A DNA stretch of 42,226 nt from contig JAGNBV010000016.1 in assembly GCA_018004645.1 (NCBI GenBank), forward strand, positions 1 to 42,226, given 5' to 3'. The position numbers and the translations under genes are program-made. Positions 29,532 to 42,226 of this stretch are shown here, piece after piece. This DNA is from Bacteroidales bacterium (GTDB lineage: Bacteria > Bacteroidota > Bacteroidia > Bacteroidales > CAIWKO01). The notes below the pieces were generated by a model that was not told the origin of the DNA, searched no databases, and saw only the letters and a list, made by a program, of their open reading frames with translations. Positions within the stretch are counted from its first letter, which is position 1, and the number at the start of each line of letters is the position of its first letter.

Positions 29532-32453
29532 ATGGAAGACGAAATTTTAGGAAAGAACGAAAATCAGGATACCCCCAAAGAGGAAGGCGACACCCCGCAG
29601 GTGTTTCCCAAAACGCAGCACCTTACGGGCATGTACAAAAACTGGTTTCTGGATTACGCATCGTATGTTAACCTGGATCGTGCCGTGCCCGACATCCGCG
29701 ACGGGCTTAAACCCGTGCAGCGACGCATACTGCATTCGCTCAAAGAGCTGGATGACGGGCGCTTCAACAAAGCCGCCAATATCATCGGCAATACCATGAA
29801 ATATCACCCCCATGGGGATGCTTCCATCGGCGAAGCTTTGGTAATTCTCGGACAAAAGGACCTGCTGGTGGAAACGCAGGGAAACTGGGGCAATATCCTT
29901 ACAGGCGACAGCGCAGCCGCACCACGTTATATCGAAGCACGTCTCTCGAAATTTGCCCTCGAAGTGGTTTTTAATCCCAAAACCACTATCTGGCAAGCGT
30001 CTTATGACGGCCGAAACCGTGAACCGGTTACCCTGCCGGTAAAGTTTCCGTTACTCCTGGCACAAGGCGTTGAGGGTATAGGCGTTGGCCTGTCATCAAA
30101 AATTTTACCTCATAATTTCATCGAAATCATCGATGCCTGCATCAAACACCTCAGAAACGAAGAATTTGAACTCCTGCCCGATTTTCCCACAGGCGGCATG
30201 ATAGATGTATCCAAATATAACGATGGGGCCAGGGGAGGCAAGGTGAGGATCAGGGCCCGAATAAGTCAGGAAGACAAAAAAACGCTGGTTATTACCGAAA
30301 TACCTTTTGGCACCACCACCGTATCGCTTATCGATAGTATTGTGGCAGCCAACGACAAGGGTAAGATTAAAATCAAGAAAATTGAAGATAATACCGCAGC
30401 AAAGGTGGAGATCGTCATTCATCTGGCGCCCGGAGTATCACCCGATACCACCATCGACGCCCTGTATGCCTTTACAGCCTGCGAAACCAGCATCTCACCC
30501 ATCTGTTGTATTATCGATGATCAGAAACCCAGGTTTATCACCGTTCACGAAATTCTGGAAGATTCCGTTCAGCATACGCTCGACCTCCTGCAAAGCGAAC
30601 TCGAAATAGAAAAGGCCGAATGCCTGGAGCAGTTGCATTTTTCCACGCTCGAACGCATCTTTATCGAAAAAGAAGTATATCAACTGATACGAAAATCGAA
30701 AACCGATAAAGAAATTGATGATACCATTGATAAAGGCCTGAAACCTTACACCAAACTCTTTATCCGAAAAGTTACCATCGAGGATATACACCGCTTGCGC
30801 AAAATTCCGATCGAAAGAATATCCAAATACAATTCCGATAAAGCCGAAGATATCATCAACTCTTTAAAAGACGATATCGAACAGGTGGATTACGACCTCG
30901 ACCACCTGGTTGATTACGCCATTACCTACTACGAACGCCTGAAAATGAAATACAGCAAAGGCAGGGAGCGCAAAACAGAAATAAAGAATTTTGATGTCAT
31001 ACAGGCCACAATGGTAGCCATCGCCAACCAGAAACTGTATGTCAACAGGCAGGAAGGATTCATTGGTACTGGCATTAAGAAAGACGAATATGTATGCGAT
31101 TGTTCCGACATCGATGATATTCTCACGTTCAGGGAAGACGGAACATTTATGCTATCCAAGGTGGCCGACAAGGTCTTCGTGGGGAAAAACATCATTCATG
31201 TGGCTGTTTATAAGCGTTTTGATGAACGTACCATTTATAATATGGTGTACCGCGATGGCAAAAATGGCAATGCCATGGTAAAACGCTTTGCGGTTACCGG
31301 CGTCAACCGCGACAAGGAATATGTGCTTACCAAAGGAACCGCCGACTCCAAAGTGTTGTATTTTACAGCCAACCCCAATGGTGAGGCCGAAATAGTCAAT
31401 GTGAGCCTGCGGCCAAAACCGCGCCTTAAAATTTTATCCTTCGACTTTGATTTTAGTACGCTGGCTATCAAAGGGCGAAACTCTATCGGAAACATTCTGT
31501 CAAAGAACCCGGTGAGAAAAATCACCCTCAAAGATTCCGGCATTTCCACCCTGAGCGAAAGGGACGTGTGGTTCGACGAAAGTGTGAACCGCCTGAATAC
31601 CGAACAACGCGGCAAACACCTGGGCTCCTTCGCACCGGAGGATAAGATTATTACCTTCATGAAGTCAGGGCATTTCAGGATTTATAACAACGATTTATCC
31701 ATACATTTTGATGAGGATCTCCTCCTGATTGAGAAATACAATCCTGATAAGGTGTACACTGTGATTTATTTTGACGGCGAGTCGGGCTTGACGTTCGTAA
31801 AACGTTTCACAGCAGAAGATTCTGATAAAAAACAGTTCTTCATCAGCGAAACCCCAGGTTCTCAGATGATTGAATTTATGCCCTGCAAAAACCCTGTGGT
31901 AGAGCTGACTTTCGAATTGAAAAATGCACGCAGTAAACCTTCTGAAATTATCAACCTGGTTGATTTTATCGGTGTAAAAAGTTTTAAAGCCAAGGGAAAA
32001 CGGCTGTCGAACAACCAAATACTCACTATCACACCTGTCATCACCGAAGAACCTCCCGAAGAACCATTGGAAGGCACCGAAAACATCCAGATGCAGGACG
32101 ACGGGCCGGCGGATGCCACGGACGAAGAAAAAAATGAAGGTAATGACGCCGTAAATGATGATACGGACATAGAAGACGGCAAAGAGGCAGGTATGGATTC
32201 TCAAACCGACGAAAATAATGAGGTCAAAGACGAAGAAGTTCAGGAAAAAAAGCCTGCCGTTGAACCTCATGAGAAAAAAACCAAAACCCCGAAAACCATA
32301 ATTGAGAAAGCAAGCAGGGAAGAAACACTGCCCAAAGAACCGGAAAAACCGGCTCCGGAAGCAACTCCTCCCACCACACAAAAGAAAGGAACAAAGAAAA
32401 CTAAAGGAAAAAACGATTTTCCAGGCGCCATACAGATAGAATTTGAATTTTAA
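29532..32453 (+). CDS. parC: DNA topoisomerase IV subunit A with long charged tail
   Basis: 973 residues. The type IIA topoisomerase breakage-reunion domain has SYVNLDRAVPDIRDGLKPVQRR near 45-66, YHPHGDASIGEAL, and the catalytic tyrosine Y133 in APRYIEARLS. A coiled-coil exit gate (about 340-480) and a C-terminal beta-pinwheel (about 500-840) follow. The last 130 residues are low complexity: first Asp/Glu-rich (EEPPEEPLEGTE ... DDTDIEDGKEAG), then lysine-rich (EKKTKTPKT, KKGTKKTKGKN), ending in a conserved-looking GAIQIEFEF. No GyrA-box (QRRGGKG) is seen, which favours topoisomerase IV over gyrase. ParE is not in the window. Start chosen at 29532, 13 bases after the preceding stop. Confidence 0.9.
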   Translation: MEDEILGKNENQDTPKEEGDTPQVFPKTQHLTGMYKNWFLDYASYVNLDRAVPDIRDGLKPVQRRILHSLKELDDGRFNKAANIIGNTMKYHPHGDASIGEALVILGQKDLLVETQGNWGNILTGDSAAAPRYIEARLSKFALEVVFNPKTTIWQASYDGRNREPVTLPVKFPLLLAQGVEGIGVGLSSKILPHNFIEIIDACIKHLRNEEFELLPDFPTGGMIDVSKYNDGARGGKVRIRARISQEDKKTLVITEIPFGTTTVSLIDSIVAANDKGKIKIKKIEDNTAAKVEIVIHLAPGVSPDTTIDALYAFTACETSISPICCIIDDQKPRFITVHEILEDSVQHTLDLLQSELEIEKAECLEQLHFSTLERIFIEKEVYQLIRKSKTDKEIDDTIDKGLKPYTKLFIRKVTIEDIHRLRKIPIERISKYNSDKAEDIINSLKDDIEQVDYDLDHLVDYAITYYERLKMKYSKGRERKTEIKNFDVIQATMVAIANQKLYVNRQEGFIGTGIKKDEYVCDCSDIDDILTFREDGTFMLSKVADKVFVGKNIIHVAVYKRFDERTIYNMVYRDGKNGNAMVKRFAVTGVNRDKEYVLTKGTADSKVLYFTANPNGEAEIVNVSLRPKPRLKILSFDFDFSTLAIKGRNSIGNILSKNPVRKITLKDSGISTLSERDVWFDESVNRLNTEQRGKHLGSFAPEDKIITFMKSGHFRIYNNDLSIHFDEDLLLIEKYNPDKVYTVIYFDGESGLTFVKRFTAEDSDKKQFFISETPGSQMIEFMPCKNPVVELTFELKNARSKPSEIINLVDFIGVKSFKAKGKRLSNNQILTITPVITEEPPEEPLEGTENIQMQDDGPADATDEEKNEGNDAVNDDTDIEDGKEAGMDSQTDENNEVKDEEVQEKKPAVEPHEKKTKTPKTIIEKASREETLPKEPEKPAPEATPPTTQKKGTKKTKGKNDFPGAIQIEFEF

Positions 32454-32473
32454 AATCATTAATTTTACTTTTT

Positions 32474-33688
32474 ATGAAGGATAACAAAATATTGGACATT
32501 ACCGCCGACGTGAAATGGATAGGTGTGCTTGACCCCGATATCCGCACTTTCGATATCGTGATGGAAACCAAATATGGAGCTACTTATAACTCCTATTTTA
32601 TTAATGCACAAAAAAAGACTGTCGTTGAAGCTACCAAAGAAAAATTCTGGGATGTATATCTTGAAAAGCTTAAACAAGTGGTCAATCCGGAGGAAATTGA
32701 ATACATCGTCATGAATCACACCGAACCCGATCATTCGGGCAACGCCATCAATCTGCTGAAAATTGCTCCCAATGCTAAGATTGTCGGTACAGGTAATGTC
32801 ATCCGGTATATGACCGACCTGATGAATATGGACTTCCCGCATATCATAGTAAAAGAGGGCGACACCCTCGACCTTGGCAACAAAACCCTGCGGTTTATCA
32901 ATGCACCGAACCTGCACTGGCCCGATTCTATGTATTCCTATCTGGAAGAAGATAAAGTCTTATTTACCTGCGATTCATTCGGTTCACACTATTGCCACGA
33001 AGAGATGTACGATGACAAAGTCGGCAATTTTGATGAGGCTTTCAAATATTATTTTGATGTCATCCTGAAACCTTTCAGCAAGTATATGCTGAAAGCTATC
33101 GAAAAAATAAGGCCGCTCGATATCTCGGCTATTTGCACCGGACATGGCCCCTTGCTTACAAAAAACTGGAAACGCTACGTTGACCTGTCTGAACAATATG
33201 CAAAGGAAGCGGTGGCTCTCCCTGAATTTGGCAGGGCGCTGGTAGCCTATGTTTCTGCCTATGGCAAAACTAAAATACTTGCGGAAAGCATCGCCAAAGG
33301 CCTCTCGCAGGTCGAAGGCATACATGCCGACTTGTGTGATATCGAAAAAATGCCCGCCGGCGAACTGGCCGATAAAATTGCACGTGCCCGCGGCATCATT
33401 ATCGGTAGCTGCACCATCAATCAAAATACGCTGCCCCAGGTATACACCATGTTTGCCCTCATGAGTCCCCTGCGCGACAAAGGCAAACCTGCCGGGTGCT
33501 TCGGTTCCTACGGCTGGAGCGGTGAAGCGCAAAAGATTATTGAAGCCAACCTCTCTGCACTGAAACTTAACCTCGTCCCAGACAATATTTTTGTTAAATT
33601 TACCCCCTCCGCTGATGATATCACACGCTGTGTGGAATACGGAAAAAGCTTCGCAGCGAAAGTGCTTGAAGTGAAATGCGGTGTATAA
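32474..33688 (+). CDS. Flavodiiron protein (FprA family)
   Basis: 404 residues: a metallo-beta-lactamase-fold diiron domain (about 1-250) followed by a flavodoxin domain (about 255-400). All diiron ligands are visible: H82, E84, D86 and H87 in NHTEPDHSGN, H148 in NLHWPDS, D167 in FTCDSFGSH and H224 in CTGHGPLL. The FMN loop is AYVSAYGKTKILAES. Flavodiiron proteins reduce O2 to water and/or NO to N2O in the cytosol of anaerobes with electrons from rubredoxin or F420H2; neither partner is encoded here. It follows parC by 20 bases but has no functional link to it. It fits an oxygen-sensitive metabolism that includes IorAB. Confidence 0.94.
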   Translation: MKDNKILDITADVKWIGVLDPDIRTFDIVMETKYGATYNSYFINAQKKTVVEATKEKFWDVYLEKLKQVVNPEEIEYIVMNHTEPDHSGNAINLLKIAPNAKIVGTGNVIRYMTDLMNMDFPHIIVKEGDTLDLGNKTLRFINAPNLHWPDSMYSYLEEDKVLFTCDSFGSHYCHEEMYDDKVGNFDEAFKYYFDVILKPFSKYMLKAIEKIRPLDISAICTGHGPLLTKNWKRYVDLSEQYAKEAVALPEFGRALVAYVSAYGKTKILAESIAKGLSQVEGIHADLCDIEKMPAGELADKIARARGIIIGSCTINQNTLPQVYTMFALMSPLRDKGKPAGCFGSYGWSGEAQKIIEANLSALKLNLVPDNIFVKFTPSADDITRCVEYGKSFAAKVLEVKCGV

Positions 33689-33709
33689 TGATTATATGAA
33701 GTTGCTGTT

Positions 33710-33735
33710 AGGACATTTCACGAAATGTTCCTTTC
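33710..33735 (+). terminator. Possible terminator hairpin after the flavodiiron gene
   Basis: GGACATTTC and GAAATGTTCC pair with one bulge in the 80-base gap before the dipeptidase gene, followed by a short TTTCTC. The weak tail makes it a tentative call. Confidence 0.3.
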
Positions 33736-33768
33736 TCAAATATTAATTAATCCTTAAATTTTAATAAT

Positions 33769-35271
33769 ATGAACCAGGAAATTTTAAAACTGAAACCCAA
33801 GTCTGTATGGGGCTATTTCGATGAAATAATGCAGATACCGAGGCCTTCGGGCAAAGAGCAAAAAATTACAGCTTACCTGAAAGCATTTGGTCAGAAACAT
33901 AAACTGGAAACCCTTGTCGATGAAGTGGGCAATGTGCTTATCCGCAAACCGGCCACCAAGGGCAAAGAGAAACTTCCCTGGGTTGTGTTGCAAAGCCATG
34001 TGGATATGGTTTGTGAGAAAAACAGCAACATTACTCATGATTTCGAAAAGGACCCAATCAAGGCCGTTGTTGAAAAAGGCTGGCTGATAGCAAAAGAAAC
34101 CACCCTGGGCGCCGACAATGGTATCGGCGTTGCCATGCAGATGGCTATATTGGCCGATATTTCCATCGAGCATGGTCCCATCGAATGCCTGTTTACGGTT
34201 GATGAAGAAACCGGCCTTAAAGGCGCTTTCTCGCTGAAACCCGACTTCTTAAAAAGCCGTATGCTCATCAATCTGGACTCGGAAGAAGAAGGCGAATTTA
34301 CTATCGGATGTGCCGGCGGCGGCGACACGGTGGCAAGATTCCTGTACAAAAAGGAACCCGTTCCGGCAGCTCATGAGGCTTTCCTCATCAATGTCGGCGA
34401 TTTGCAGGGAGGCCATTCCGGCGAAGACATCAACAAAAACAGAGGCAATGCCGTGAAATTGCTGAATCGCATCCTGTGGAATATTTCAAAAAAATTCGAT
34501 GCAAGAATATCATATATCAAAGCAGGAAACCTGCGCAATGCTATAGCCCGCGAAGGAAAATGCATAGTCGTGATTCCCAAAAAAAATACCACGGTCTTTG
34601 CCGCATATTTCAATGAGGTGGCCAGGAACATTAAAGACGAATACCAAACTAACGAACCTCAACTGACCATTACCTGCACGGGAGCCAAAAAACCTGCTCA
34701 GGTGCTCGATATAAAAACCCAGCAAACACTGCTCAATTGCCTGTATGCTTGTCCCCACGGCGTTATCACTATGTCACCGGATATTCAGGGTCTGGTGCAA
34801 ACCTCCACCAACCTGGCTTCCGTAAAAATGAAAGGCGACAAAAAAGATGAAGCCGACGATAAGGAAATACCCTTATTAAAAGACAATGAGATCAAGATTG
34901 CCACCAGCCAGCGCAGTTCTATCGAATCGGCCAAACAGGATATGGTGGATATGGTAGATTGCGCATTCCAGCACAAAGGAGTGAAAATCTCCCATGCTTA
35001 TGGTTATCCCGGCTGGAAACCCAATCTGAACTCTAAAATGCTGGAGGCGTCCAAAAAATCTTATAAGAAGCTTTATGGCTCCGATCCTCTGGTAAAGGCA
35101 ATACATGCCGGCCTTGAATGCGGACTCATCGGCGAGAAATATCCCGGTATGGACATGATTTCATTTGGCCCGACTTTGATGGGTGTGCATGCCCCCGGAG
35201 AAAAGATTGAGATCAATACCGTCCAGAAATGCTGGGACCTGCTGCTCGAGGTGCTGAAAAGCGTTAAATAG
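33769..35271 (+). CDS. pepD: Aminoacyl-histidine dipeptidase (PepD, M20 family)
   Basis: 500 residues of the M20C (Xaa-His dipeptidase) family. Zinc and catalytic residues visible: H77 and D79 in QSHVDMV, D116 in LGADNGIG, E146/E147 in VDEETGL, and the following LDSEEEGEF. The dimerisation (lid) insert has GGHSGEDINKNRGNA, a family signature. A C-terminal MISFGPTLMGVHAPGEKIEI supplies the last metal histidine. It hydrolyses dipeptides such as carnosine-type Xaa-His in the cytosol. It converges with the photolyase gene; the stop codons lie four bases apart and share a hairpin. Confidence 0.93.
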   Translation: MNQEILKLKPKSVWGYFDEIMQIPRPSGKEQKITAYLKAFGQKHKLETLVDEVGNVLIRKPATKGKEKLPWVVLQSHVDMVCEKNSNITHDFEKDPIKAVVEKGWLIAKETTLGADNGIGVAMQMAILADISIEHGPIECLFTVDEETGLKGAFSLKPDFLKSRMLINLDSEEEGEFTIGCAGGGDTVARFLYKKEPVPAAHEAFLINVGDLQGGHSGEDINKNRGNAVKLLNRILWNISKKFDARISYIKAGNLRNAIAREGKCIVVIPKKNTTVFAAYFNEVARNIKDEYQTNEPQLTITCTGAKKPAQVLDIKTQQTLLNCLYACPHGVITMSPDIQGLVQTSTNLASVKMKGDKKDEADDKEIPLLKDNEIKIATSQRSSIESAKQDMVDMVDCAFQHKGVKISHAYGYPGWKPNLNSKMLEASKKSYKKLYGSDPLVKAIHAGLECGLIGEKYPGMDMISFGPTLMGVHAPGEKIEINTVQKCWDLLLEVLKSVK

Positions 35272-35294
35272 TCTTTATCGTAATAAAGACCTTT
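35271..35294. terminator. Shared bidirectional hairpin between pepD and the photolyase gene
   Basis: GTCTTTAT (35271-35278) pairs perfectly with ATAAAGAC (35283-35290) around a 4-base loop, then CTTTT. It overlaps the last base of the pepD stop and the end of the opposing gene, so it could terminate both converging transcripts. Confidence 0.5.
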
Positions 35295-36597
35295 TGTATG
35301 TATTGAGGGCGCGTTCCCTCGCAAAGTTATGCTCAACCAACGGTTGGGCATAATTTTTTGTGGCATATTCCGGCACCCACTTTTTTATGTATTCATGTTG
35401 CGGGTCAAACTTTCTGGTCTGTTCGGCCGGGTTAAAGATACGGAAATAGGGCGCTGCATCGCAGCCGCTACCCGCTGCCCACTGCCAGTTGCCGTTGTTT
35501 GAAGCCAGTTCGTAATCTATCAGCTTCTGTGCAAAATAAGCCTCTCCCCATCGCCAGTCTGTCAAAAGATGCTTCACCAAAAATCCTGCGGTAATCATGC
35601 GTACCCTGTTATGCATCCAGCCTGTTGCATGGAGTTCCCGCATACCGGCATCCACTATGGGGAATCCTGTTTCACCACGGCACCACCGGGCAAATTCCTC
35701 CTCATTGTTTCGCCATGAGATATCGTCGTATTTTTTCTTGAAACTCTCTGTAACTACCTGCGGAAAATGCCATAGTATCATCATAAAAAATTCCCGCCAT
35801 ATAAGCTCATTGAGCCAGGTTTCATTGATGGCCGCGGCAGCAACAACTTTTCTGATGCTAACCGTTCCAAAACGCAAGTGGTGGCCCAGTTTTGTTGTCC
35901 CATCCAATGCAGGATAATCACGGGTTTTGTGATAATCACGGATGATGGTTGCAGGGATTACCACTGGTGGCAAAGGTGCCGTTTCCGCAATATGAAATAT
36001 AGTATCATCCGGAAAATCTGCCTGCAGATGTTTTACCAGATTTCCCAACAGCTTTTCCGAATTATAATAAGTATGACTTTCTTGAAGAAACCTTTTCTTC
36101 CATGCTTTCGAGTAGGGCGTGAAAACACTATAAGGAGTACCGTCCGGTTTTATGATATCCGTAGTGTCGTAAATAACCTGGTCTTTGAAAGCTTTGAAAT
36201 CAGTGATTTTCTTTTTCAGCACTGCCGCGACTTCAGCATCCCGCTGTATGGCAAAAGGTTCATAATCGGTGTTGGTGTAAACCGCATGGATATTCAGCTT
36301 TTCGGAAAGCATAGCAAATATCCCGGCCGGTTTTCCGTAAAATACCCGTAAGGATGATCCCGCAAGACACATGGTCTGATCTACAGCGGACAACGCGCTG
36401 CATATAAACAGTACCCTGGCATCCCGGCTGTCATCAGCCTGTTCCAGGATATTTGCATCAAAGATGAACACTGGCAGTACAGGATATCCCGATGATAAGG
36501 CATGATAAAAACCCCTGTTGTCATCTGTCCTGAGATCTCTGCGAAACCAGAATACAACTATCTTTTCACTTTTTTTTCCACCAGGGTTGTGTTCCAT
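35275..36597 (-). CDS. phrB: Deoxyribodipyrimidine photolyase
   Basis: The ATG at 36597 gives 440 residues (a TTG three codons upstream is possible). The N-terminal photolyase alpha/beta domain starts VVFWFRRDLRTDDNRG. The C-terminal FAD domain has ELIWREFFMMILWHFP, TGFPIVDAGMRELHATGWMHNR, VRMITAGFLVKHLL, DWRWGE, and NNGNWQWAAGSGCDAAPYFRIFNP with the conserved Trp and Asn residues of class I CPD photolyases. It uses blue light to split cyclobutane pyrimidine dimers. The antenna type cannot be told. Its presence suggests that the organism or its ancestors met light, somewhat at odds with strictly dark anaerobic habitats. Confidence 0.94.
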   Translation of the reverse strand: MEHNPGGKKSEKIVVFWFRRDLRTDDNRGFYHALSSGYPVLPVFIFDANILEQADDSRDARVLFICSALSAVDQTMCLAGSSLRVFYGKPAGIFAMLSEKLNIHAVYTNTDYEPFAIQRDAEVAAVLKKKITDFKAFKDQVIYDTTDIIKPDGTPYSVFTPYSKAWKKRFLQESHTYYNSEKLLGNLVKHLQADFPDDTIFHIAETAPLPPVVIPATIIRDYHKTRDYPALDGTTKLGHHLRFGTVSIRKVVAAAAINETWLNELIWREFFMMILWHFPQVVTESFKKKYDDISWRNNEEEFARWCRGETGFPIVDAGMRELHATGWMHNRVRMITAGFLVKHLLTDWRWGEAYFAQKLIDYELASNNGNWQWAAGSGCDAAPYFRIFNPAEQTRKFDPQHEYIKKWVPEYATKNYAQPLVEHNFARERALNTYKRSLLR

Positions 36598-36644
36598 ATG
36601 ATACAATGATATTGATGGTAACGAGTAAGGTGAGTTTTTTTATC

Positions 36645-37235
36645 TTACAATCCTATATCAAAGCCTGCCCGTATCACCGGGTTGCTGTACAAATTATAAG
36701 GTGATTCGTTGAAATTCCACAATACCATTAAGGTAATGCATGACCTTCCGTAAACCCGCTGCCGGTATCCAACGCCCGCCAGTACATTCGAGAGTGTGAT
36801 CCATTCGGGCAGGTTGGTAGAGCTGAAGACATTGGTTTTGTATGCCATAAACTCATATTCGCCATGGGCAAAGATGGCGTTGAAAAAAGGGAAATGCAGA
36901 TTGGTAAACACCCTGCCTCCCAGCACGTGCATAGTAGCCTTTGGCGTGTAACGGTGGTCGGCAATATATTGATAGGTAACGCCAATGCCTGCAGAGATAT
37001 TTTCAAGAATATAGTATCCGAACTGGGGCGAAACATCTATCATGGTAACGGTGCCGAACTGCAAACCCAGGCTTCCTCCGGTAAAGAAAGTCTTTTTAAA
37101 AGGCTCCTGAAAACTGCGGCTGGGTTCCTGTCCGGTCTCATTCTGAGCGTTGAGCCGTTGAAAGGCGCTACAAATAAGGACTGCCAGCAGGCATAAGTAT
37201 ATTAGTGAGTATTTTTTCATCCACTTTTTCATCAC
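36645..37235 (-). CDS. Outer-membrane beta-barrel-like protein
   Basis: 196 residues with a basic N-terminus and signal peptide (core LIYLCLLAVLICSAF, cut probably after LNAQ). The mature part shows alternating hydrophobic strands ending in aromatic residues (FFTGGSLGLQFG, IDVSPQFGYYI, ISAGIGVTYQYIA, VLGGRVFTNLHF, IFAHGEYEFMAY, NVLAGVGYRQRV, and a last strand RAGFDIGL), as expected for a small eight-strand barrel. Function unknown. The start is uncertain among three methionines (37235, 37232, 37220). It is leftward, head to head with the rRNA operon. Confidence 0.72.
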   Translation of the reverse strand: MMKKWMKKYSLIYLCLLAVLICSAFQRLNAQNETGQEPSRSFQEPFKKTFFTGGSLGLQFGTVTMIDVSPQFGYYILENISAGIGVTYQYIADHRYTPKATMHVLGGRVFTNLHFPFFNAIFAHGEYEFMAYKTNVFSSTNLPEWITLSNVLAGVGYRQRVYGRSCITLMVLWNFNESPYNLYSNPVIRAGFDIGL

Positions 37236-37680
37236 GACAAACGGTATTAACGAAAGTAAAAATACAAAAAAGTCGTCATCAGGTGTAACCTTATAATATA
37301 AATATTGTATAAAAAGGTTGATTAAGAAGAAATTTCAAAAAAAAATAAAAAAAAAGTAAAAAAAAGTTTGGAGATTAAAAAAAAGGTTTACCTTTGCACT
37401 CCCGTTTGACAATAAGGGTTGAAAAAAGAAGTTCTTTAAAATATTTTCTGATTTAAATCACTGATTTAGAATGTTAAAAAAAATATTTTAAAAAAAAGTG
37501 AAAAAAAATTTGGAGATAAAGAAAAAGTGAGTAATTTTGCAACCCCATTTGATGAAAATGGAAAACAGAAAGACAAGTTCTTTGAAAATATTGAAGAAGG
37601 TAAGAAAAGAGTGAATATCTCTTGTCAATAACCTTGAGAAGAATAGTAAATCTTGAGAACATTTAAGATCAAATTTTTAC
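37236..37680 (+). promoter_or_regulatory. rRNA operon leader with tandem promoters and boxA-like sites
   Basis: No gene. Two near-identical promoter units stand in tandem. P1: TTTG 37367-37370 and TACCTTTG 37389-37396. P2: TTTG 37509-37512 and TAATTTTG 37532-37539. Spacers are 18 and 19 bases and both share the surrounding TTTGGAGAT-AAA text. Each is followed by a boxA-like GTTCTTTRAAA (37431-37440, 37577-37587). The stretch 37593-37620 is complementary, with small bulges, to 39238-39265 after the 16S and should form the RNase III processing stem. Confidence 0.8.
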
Positions 37681-39204
<1,524 letters not shown>

Positions 39205-39237
39205 AGAGTGATTTATTATTTTCCGGAATTTCCGGAA

Positions 39238-39265
39238 AGATATTCCTCTTTCTTACTCTTTCTTC
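39238..39265 (+). other. 3' strand of the 16S processing stem
   Basis: AGATATTCCTCTTTCTTAC... is the near inverse complement of 37593-37620 upstream of the 16S, so the two should pair in the precursor as an RNase III site. A small palindrome TTCCGGA/TCCGGAA at 39221-39235 precedes it. Confidence 0.6.
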
Positions 39266-39325
39266 ATTATTTATAATGATTGCCCACAACGAGCTCAGCT
39301 TAGGGCTCTTAAACAGCAATGCAAT

Positions 39326-39399
39326 AGTCTCGTAGCTCAGCTGGTTAGAGCACTACACTGATAATGTAGGGGTCAGCAGTTCAAATCTGCTCGAGACTA
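39326..39399 (+). tRNA. tRNA-Ile (anticodon GAT)
   Basis: All four stems fold: acceptor AGTCTCG/CGAGACT, D stem GCTC/GAGC, anticodon stem CTACA/TGTAG with loop CTGATAA, T stem AGCAG/CTGCT with TTCAAAT. Discriminator A; CCA is not encoded. Standard place in the 16S-23S spacer. Confidence 0.97.
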
Positions 39400-39411
39400 C
39401 AAATTCGTTTT

Positions 39412-39485
39412 GGGGGATTAGCTCAGCTGGCTAGAGCACCTGCCTTGCACGCAGGGGGTCAACGGTTCGAATCCGTTATTCTCCA
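39412..39485 (+). tRNA. tRNA-Ala (anticodon TGC)
   Basis: Acceptor GGGGGAT/ATTCTCC (two G-U pairs), D stem GCTC/GAGC, anticodon stem CCTGC/GCAGG with loop CTTGCAC, T stem AACGG/CCGTT with TTCGAAT. Discriminator A; CCA is not encoded. It follows tRNA-Ile by 12 bases. Confidence 0.97.
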
Positions 39486-39675
39486 CAAAAATTGTTCTTT
39501 AAAATACTTATTTCAGAATGGCTCGACAGAGCAAATTTTAACAAAGTTCTCAGGTGATACTGAAATTCTGAACACATTACCGAAAGGTAAATAAGTTCTT
39601 TGACATATTGGAAGAAAATACAATAATTGATGATTAATCGAGAAAAACTCAAGCATCTATATAATAGATTAAGTA
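39486..39675 (+). promoter_or_regulatory. 23S leader with two boxA-like sites
   Basis: The spacer before the 23S holds GTTCTTTAAAA at 39494 and GTTCTTTGACA at 39595, further copies of the motif seen twice in the operon leader, consistent with NusB/S10-type antitermination boxes before each large rRNA. Confidence 0.55.
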
Positions 39676-39679
39676 CAAG

Positions 39680-42226
<2,547 letters not shown>

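Noticed and set aside
31695..32459. 254-codon minus-strand frame over the parC tail
   Set aside because: Phe-rich translation caused by the A-rich, Lys/Glu-coding tail on the opposite strand.

Overview
The window is chromosomal DNA from a member of the Bacteroidota, most likely an environmental anaerobic or facultative Bacteroidales-like organism. The evidence is a type IX secretion (T9SS) C-terminal sorting domain at the left end, Bacteroidota-type promoters (-33 TTG/TTTG, -7 TAnnTTTG), an rRNA operon whose 16S carries the Bacteroidetes signature around 37998-38015, and oxygen-sensitive enzymes such as indolepyruvate:ferredoxin oxidoreductase and a flavodiiron protein. No closer taxonomic call is made.

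Layout. 1-2660: 3' end of a large secreted multidomain protein, followed in the same frame after a TGA by a second sorting domain that is now orphaned. 2781-3929: ornithine/lysine decarboxylase family enzyme, then a repeat-filled spacer. 4297-10083: a leftward five-gene block that starts with an isocitrate dehydrogenase-type enzyme and ends with a fused aconitase/isopropylmalate dehydratase-type enzyme; between them lie a phosphodiester glycosidase, a DUF1402-like membrane protein and an HD-fold protein. 10341-13891: a rightward lipoprotein and a two-gene HdrE/HdrD-like membrane electron-transfer module. That module is split by a 22-copy heptamer array plus a four-helix-bundle (S23/IVP-like) gene. 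13892-19749: an A/T-rich accessory island with a complete type III restriction-modification system (mod, res) and a small membrane protein, bordered by attC-like and hairpin sequences. 19750-22855: FAD oxidoreductase, cytidylate kinase-like protein, a REP-associated tyrosine transposase sitting between an intact kinase gene and an 84-bp duplicate of its 5' end, and a cluster of REP-like palindromes. 22855-35271: mostly rightward housekeeping genes: serine hydroxymethyltransferase, SixA-like phosphatase, iorA/iorB, a 35-residue lysine-rich protein, a BatA-type membrane protein, topoisomerase IV subunit A, flavodiiron protein and a PepD-type dipeptidase. 35275-37235: leftward DNA photolyase and an outer-membrane beta-barrel-like protein. 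37236-42226: rRNA operon with two tandem promoters, 16S, tRNA-Ile(GAT), tRNA-Ala(TGC) and a 23S cut by the window end.

How it fits together. The core genes describe ordinary anaerobic metabolism: the 2-oxoglutarate branch of the citrate cycle, ferredoxin-linked 2-oxoacid oxidation, membrane-linked Fe-S electron transfer, one-carbon metabolism and oxygen/NO detoxification. The unusual content lies in how accessory DNA has entered between them: the S23-minisatellite insertion, the attC-like flanks of the restriction island, and the transposase with its long host-gene duplication. No system in the window is clearly new at the protein level; the best leads are these insertion structures.
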